Below, one piece after another: positions 6,622-8,048 of a DNA stretch of 8,048 nt (positions are counted from its first letter, which is position 1; every line of letters begins with the position of its first letter). The notes below the pieces were generated by a model that saw only the letters and a program-made list of their open reading frames with translations, was not told where the DNA came from and ran no database searches. The translations under genes and the position numbers were made by a program. This stretch comes from Bacteroidota bacterium (GTDB taxonomy: Bacteria; Bacteroidota; Bacteroidia; Bacteroidales; UBA10428). The stretch is from positions 1 to 8,048 of the forward strand of contig JAHEEB010000152.1 in the NCBI GenBank assembly GCA_024640925.1, read 5' to 3'.

Positions 6622-7248
6622 ATGAAACCACTTAAACCACTTAAACTACTTTTTGTTTTTTTTGCTGTATTGCTGATATCTCAGACACTTAGCAGTCTTA
6701 CAGCACAAGAAGCGCAGAAACTTTCTTTGGAGAAAGGTACAATTGCTAATCGTTTCGATTATGTAATTAAAGAATCGGGGACCTATAATGATTCGAGGGT
6801 TGTGAAGGCCTGGTGGCTTACAAGACTTAAATCTCATGTATCTGATTCGCTTAGGGGATTAAAAAACCAATTACATTCATCGGAAAAGATTATAGCTACT
6901 AAAGATGCTGAAATTGATTCCTTGAGAACAGCCTTAGCAGAAGTTCAGAATGCTTTATTAATATCGAAAAATGAAAAAAACAGCATTCGGTTTTTAGGAA
7001 TTGCTATGTCGAAACAAGCTTATAATAGTATTGTCTGGCTTATAATTTTCGGATTGGGCACTTTTTTGTTGATTTTTATCATTCTTTTCAAGAGAAGCAA
7101 TCTGATCACTAAGCAAACCAAGACTTCGTATGCGGAATTAAGTGAAGAATACGATTCACATAAAAAGCGTGCCCTTGAAAGAGAACAGACACTGGTCAAC
7201 AATTTTCACAGGGAAGTAACCAAGCTAAAAGAAAAGAAAACAGTTTAA
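6622..7248 (+). CDS. Membrane-anchored coiled-coil protein of unknown function
   Basis: A 208-residue protein with a cleavable signal peptide at about residues 1-28 (basic start, hydrophobic LLFVFFAVLLIS, probable cleavage after LTA). An extracytoplasmic region follows, with the motif SLEKGTIANRFDYVIKESG (about 35-53), then a heptad-rich coiled coil at about 72-120 (SDSLRGLKNQL...KDAEIDSLRTAL). One membrane helix lies at about 135-156, and a charged cytoplasmic tail with a second coiled coil occupies about 168-205. Similar Bacteroidota proteins exist and, from memory, are sometimes labelled tRNA (guanine-N1)-methyltransferase. Nothing here resembles a methyltransferase, so that label would be wrong. 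The first codons include three 9-nt repeats (6625-6651) encoding KPL-KPL-KLL. A strong terminator follows, so the gene is probably monocistronic. An envelope-spanning structural or signalling role is inference. Confidence 0.75.
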   Translation: MKPLKPLKLLFVFFAVLLISQTLSSLTAQEAQKLSLEKGTIANRFDYVIKESGTYNDSRVVKAWWLTRLKSHVSDSLRGLKNQLHSSEKIIATKDAEIDSLRTALAEVQNALLISKNEKNSIRFLGIAMSKQAYNSIVWLIIFGLGTFLLIFIILFKRSNLITKQTKTSYAELSEEYDSHKKRALEREQTLVNNFHREVTKLKEKKTV

Positions 7249-7263
7249 CATCAACTGGGAATT

Positions 7264-7310
7264 AAAGACCCGGATATATCTAATTAATTAACAGATATAT
7301 CCGGGTCTTT
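7264..7310. terminator. Strong bidirectional intrinsic terminator
   Basis: A perfect 18-bp stem (7264-7281 with 7293-7310) closes an 11-nt AT-rich loop. The arm is AAAGACCCGGATATATCT and its exact reverse complement, so the stem base is an A-tract on one side and a U-tract on the other, and GGGTCTTTTATT ends the plus strand. It starts 15 bp after the stop of the coiled-coil protein and 13 bp beyond the end of the minus-strand KilA-N remnant, so it can serve transcripts from both directions. Confidence 0.9.
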
Positions 7311-7323
7311 TATTAAAACCAAA

Positions 7324-7517
7324 TTAGGTATAACCTGCATTGGTTGTTTCAATCCATTTTTGCGGTGTAAGAGAAAAACTATTAGAGCCAGATTCATTTT
7401 TAAACGCATCGAATTCGATGCGTTTAAAATCCGGATTATTTATCAATTCCATAAACCGCAAAACTCAATAGTATTTTTGGTACGAAGCATGTTTTGAATA
7501 ATCTGGTTTGTTCTTTC
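7324..7517 (-). pseudogene. KilA-N-domain protein fragment, frameshifted and truncated at both ends
   Basis: Reading the minus strand from 7517 gives ERTNQIIQNMLRTKNTIEF then CGLW, followed by an immediate stop (TGA, 7445-7443). If one base is restored at about 7448-7449 (TGGAA to TGGGAA), the frame continues ELINNPDFKRIEFDAFKNES then GSNSFSLTPQKWIETTNA, and ends GYT-stop at 7324. I recognise this as the 'iIqNW(L/M)RTkNTIEFlGLWE.l.NPdFKp.EF..f...aG.NsF.LtP.kWIe.TnAiG' block of Bacteroidota KilA-N proteins. The usual Trp of NW is Met here. The normal continuation (GRYGGTYAHKDIAFEF) is missing, and the 5' part is cut precisely where the 121-bp repeat begins. It is a dead remnant, probably of a phage or mobile-element regulator. 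The family call rests on memory of the motif. Confidence 0.7.
7398..7429. repeat. Perfect 32-bp palindrome inside the KilA-N remnant
   Basis: The sequence is self-complementary about the centre 7413/7414 (GAA|TTC), with half-site TTTTAAACGCATCGAA. All 16 base pairs match, and pairing breaks at 7397/7430. It overlaps the codons for FKRIEFDAFK of the remnant, which align without gap to the family. It could be a cruciform or protein-binding site, or may have arisen during decay of the pseudogene. Confidence 0.85.
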
Positions 7518-7541
7518 TTAAAGAATGTAAACGTAAAACAT
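7518..7541 (-). pseudogene. Truncated start of a second GIY-YIG gene (MFYVYIL-stop)
   Basis: The first seven codons of the downstream GIY-YIG gene (MFYVYIL) are present here as part of the 121-bp repeat. The frame then hits TAA at 7520-7518, where repeat identity ends and the KilA-N remnant begins. This is a broken GIY-YIG copy, consistent with a tandem GIY-YIG/tRNA cassette whose last copy was cut by recombination into the KilA-N gene. Too short to be functional. Confidence 0.65.
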
Positions 7542-7558
7542 AAAGTTGATTTAAAACA

Positions 7559-7583
7559 AAAAACCGGACAATGCCCGGTTTTT
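7559..7583 (-). terminator. Intrinsic terminator behind the tRNA-like remnant, copy 1
   Basis: AAAAACCGG (7559-7567) pairs perfectly with CCGGTTTTT (7575-7583) around a 7-nt loop. On the minus strand the stem is followed by an uninterrupted T-tract, directly after the tRNA-like 3' end, as expected of a tRNA transcription terminator. It could also work on the plus strand. Confidence 0.8.
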
Positions 7584-7597
7584 CGCTCCCCAGGTAG

Positions 7598-7615
7598 TCC
7601 CGATGTACATCGGGA
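7598..7615. repeat. 18-nt perfect palindrome in the T-loop position
   Basis: TCCCGATGTACATCGGGA equals its own reverse complement. It sits between GTAGGTT and CTACC of the tRNA-like remnant (minus strand), where a normal gene would have about six T-loop bases. The same 18-mer occurs at 7637-7654 and 8007-8024, and starts again at 8046. I recall related TCCCGATxxxxxxATCGGGA palindromes as dispersed repeats in Bacteroidota. Confidence 0.9.
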
Positions 7616-7636
7616 AACCTACGACCTACGGATTAA

Positions 7637-7654
7637 TCCCGATGTACATCGGGA
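7637..7654. repeat. 18-nt perfect palindrome in the anticodon arm position
   Basis: The second exact copy of TCCCGATGTACATCGGGA, placed between GAGCGG and TTAATCCGT of the tRNA-like remnant (minus strand). It replaces most of the 5' anticodon stem, the start of the loop and the wobble base. The two palindromes could also pair with each other, since they are identical and self-complementary. Confidence 0.9.
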
Positions 7655-7659
7655 CCGCT

Positions 7660-7950
7660 CTAACCAACTGAGCTAAATCGTTTTATGATATTATCAATAT
7701 TCCCTCTATTTATAATTTCTTCCAAATAAAGTTTATTTTTCTGCTTTTTGAGATGTTTTTCAATTTTCATTGCGAATCCACGCTCCTCCCCTACAGGAAA
7801 AAAAACTTTAAGTTCCCATGGCCTGAATCTGGAAGTATAACTTTTTTCCGAGATTTCATTATGCTCAAGCAAACGTCTGTTAACATCATCGGTATGTCCA
7901 ATGTAGTATTTATCAGCACCAGCAGAATAAAGAATGTAAACGTAAAACAT
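7660..7950 (-). CDS. GIY-YIG nuclease family protein (UPF0213-like)
   Basis: A complete single-domain GIY-YIG protein of 96 residues, the normal size of the small UPF0213/YhbQ type. It starts MFYVYILYS, with the 'GIY' strand as VYI (4-6) and the second strand as YYIGHT (YIG at 16-18). The catalytic Arg candidates are in DVNRRLLEHN (25-26), and the metal-binding Glu is in MKIEKHLKKQK (Glu64). The fold is a nuclease fold. Family members include homing or repair-type enzymes, but these stand-alone proteins are largely uncharacterised. The last six residues, RFSSVG, and the TAG stop are encoded by the D-arm of the adjacent tRNA-like remnant (the TTAGCTCAGTTGGTTAG stretch). The first codons lie in the 121-bp repeat. 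The catalytic motifs are intact, so the gene may be functional. Confidence 0.9.
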   Translation of the reverse strand: MFYVYILYSAGADKYYIGHTDDVNRRLLEHNEISEKSYTSRFRPWELKVFFPVGEERGFAMKIEKHLKKQKNKLYLEEIINRGNIDNIIKRFSSVG

Positions 7951-7967
7951 AAAGTTGATTTAAAACA

Positions 7968-7992
7968 AAAAACCGGACAATGCCCGGTTTTT
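7968..7992 (-). terminator. Intrinsic terminator, copy 2, just upstream of the GIY-YIG gene
   Basis: The same hairpin as at 7559-7583: AAAAACCGG and CCGGTTTTT around a 7-nt loop, followed by a T-tract on the minus strand. It ends 17 bp before the GIY-YIG start codon, so transcription arriving from an upstream tRNA would stop there and GIY-YIG expression would depend on readthrough. Confidence 0.8.
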
Positions 7993-7993
7993 C

Positions 7994-8048
7994 GCTCCCC
8001 AGGTAGTCCCGATGTACATCGGGAAACCTACGACCTACGGATTAATCC
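7994..8048 (-). pseudogene. tRNA-like remnant, copy 2, partial
   Basis: The 3' half of the same tRNA-Asn-like sequence (TTAATCCGT, AGGTC, GTAGGTT, palindrome at 8007-8024, CTAC, CTGGGGAGC on the minus strand). The first three bases of the next palindrome copy are at 8046-8048. The D-arm and 5' end lie beyond the window, so whether this copy is also fused to a GIY-YIG gene is unknown. Confidence 0.65.
8007..8024. repeat. 18-nt perfect palindrome, T-loop position of tRNA-like copy 2
   Basis: The third complete copy of TCCCGATGTACATCGGGA, at the same place relative to GTAGGTT/CTACC as in copy 1, within the 121-bp direct repeat. Confidence 0.9.

Larger units (their letters stand above)
7519..7639. 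repeat. 121-bp direct repeat, copy 1
   Basis: Identical by eye to 7928-8048 at an offset of 409 bp. On the minus strand it carries, in order, the tRNA 3' half with one internal palindrome, a terminator hairpin and the start of a GIY-YIG gene. The left limit is sharp: 7518 (T) differs from 7927 (A). The right limit cannot be seen because copy 2 runs off the window. The unit from one copy to the next holds one GIY-YIG gene and one tRNA-like remnant. Confidence 0.9.
7585..7675 (-). pseudogene. tRNA-Asn-like remnant with palindromes in the anticodon arm and T-loop
   Basis: On the minus strand the region reads TAGCTCAGTTGGTTAGAGC (an intact tRNA D-arm with T8 and A9), GG, an 18-nt palindrome, TTAATCCGT (3' side of an anticodon loop and stem), AGGTC (variable loop), GTAGGTT (T-stem and U54-U55), a second palindrome, then CTAC and CTGGGGAGC (T-stem 3' strand and acceptor 3' strand). 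Conserved TTAA in the loop implies an anticodon of the NUU type. With the CTGGGGA acceptor, tRNA-Asn(GUU) is the best guess. The matching 5' acceptor strand (expected TCCCCAG) is absent: the sequence there belongs to the GIY-YIG gene. An ordinary T-loop CGAGTC-like segment and the 5' half of the anticodon arm have been replaced by the palindrome. It cannot form a normal tRNA. Confidence 0.7.
7928..8048. repeat. 121-bp direct repeat, copy 2 (runs to the window end)
   Basis: Matches 7519-7639 base for base by eye and is still matching at the last base of the window, so the repeat is at least 121 bp. It includes the first eight codons of the intact GIY-YIG gene and, upstream of it on the minus strand, a terminator and the 3' half of another tRNA-like remnant. 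Either a tandem cassette array continues beyond the window, or the sequence ends in a collapsed assembly repeat. Confidence 0.9.

Noticed and set aside
7598..7654. Two palindromes as CRISPR repeats or transposon inverted ends
   Set aside because: Only two copies at this place, each self-complementary and embedded in tRNA-like sequence. No transposase or target-site duplication is visible.
7585..7675. Functional tRNA gene
   Set aside because: The 5' acceptor strand does not pair with CTGGGGA, and both the anticodon arm and T-loop are disrupted by the 18-nt palindrome.
7494..7676. Plus-strand 60-codon frame starting MNNLVCSFLKN
   Set aside because: It runs antisense through the KilA-N remnant, the 121-bp repeat and the tRNA-like remnant. 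Its translation is dominated by repeat sequence (PDVHRE twice from the palindrome) and has no protein-like features.

Overview
The window reads as AT-rich Bacteroidota (Bacteroidetes) DNA, most like Bacteroidales or a related marine or gut lineage. The evidence is the protein families (an outer-membrane barrel ending in aromatic Phe, a coiled-coil membrane protein of a Bacteroidota type, KilA-N and GIY-YIG pieces), start codons without clear Shine-Dalgarno sites, and TCCCGAT...ATCGGGA palindromes, which I recall as common in this phylum. The species cannot be named from the sequence.

Positions 1-4243 form one forward gene block. It holds the C-terminal end of an FtsX/MacB-type permease, a complete FtsX-type permease, a LolD/MacB-type ATPase, a 149-residue protein with four predicted membrane helices, and a signal-peptide-bearing outer-membrane beta-barrel whose start overlaps the preceding stop (ATGA). 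The likely picture is a type VII ABC (mechanotransmission) complex in the inner membrane, co-expressed with an outer-membrane partner. The substrate is unknown. A three-unit 14-nt tandem repeat lies between the second permease and the ATPase.

Positions 4244-6621 are an accessory stretch: a spacer with a hairpin and a 34-codon ORF, then a SUKH (SMI1/KNR4)-like gene, a DUF1963-like gene and a DUF1266 gene. This mix resembles an orphan immunity island of polymorphic toxin systems. No toxin gene is visible in the window.

Positions 6622-7248 encode a 208-residue membrane-anchored coiled-coil protein, followed by a perfect 18-bp terminator hairpin.

Positions 7311-8048 are the most unusual part. 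On the minus strand there is a decayed, frameshifted KilA-N-domain fragment, abutted exactly by a 121-bp direct repeat that recurs 409 bp later at the window end. Between the repeat copies lies a small GIY-YIG nuclease gene whose last codons and stop lie in the D-arm of a tRNA-Asn-like gene. That tRNA-like gene has lost its 5' acceptor strand, and an 18-nt perfect palindrome replaces parts of both its anticodon arm and its T-loop. The 409-bp period (GIY-YIG start, body, tRNA-like remnant, terminator) looks like a tandemly repeated GIY-YIG/tRNA cassette. A repeat ending exactly at the window end could also be an assembly-graph effect.
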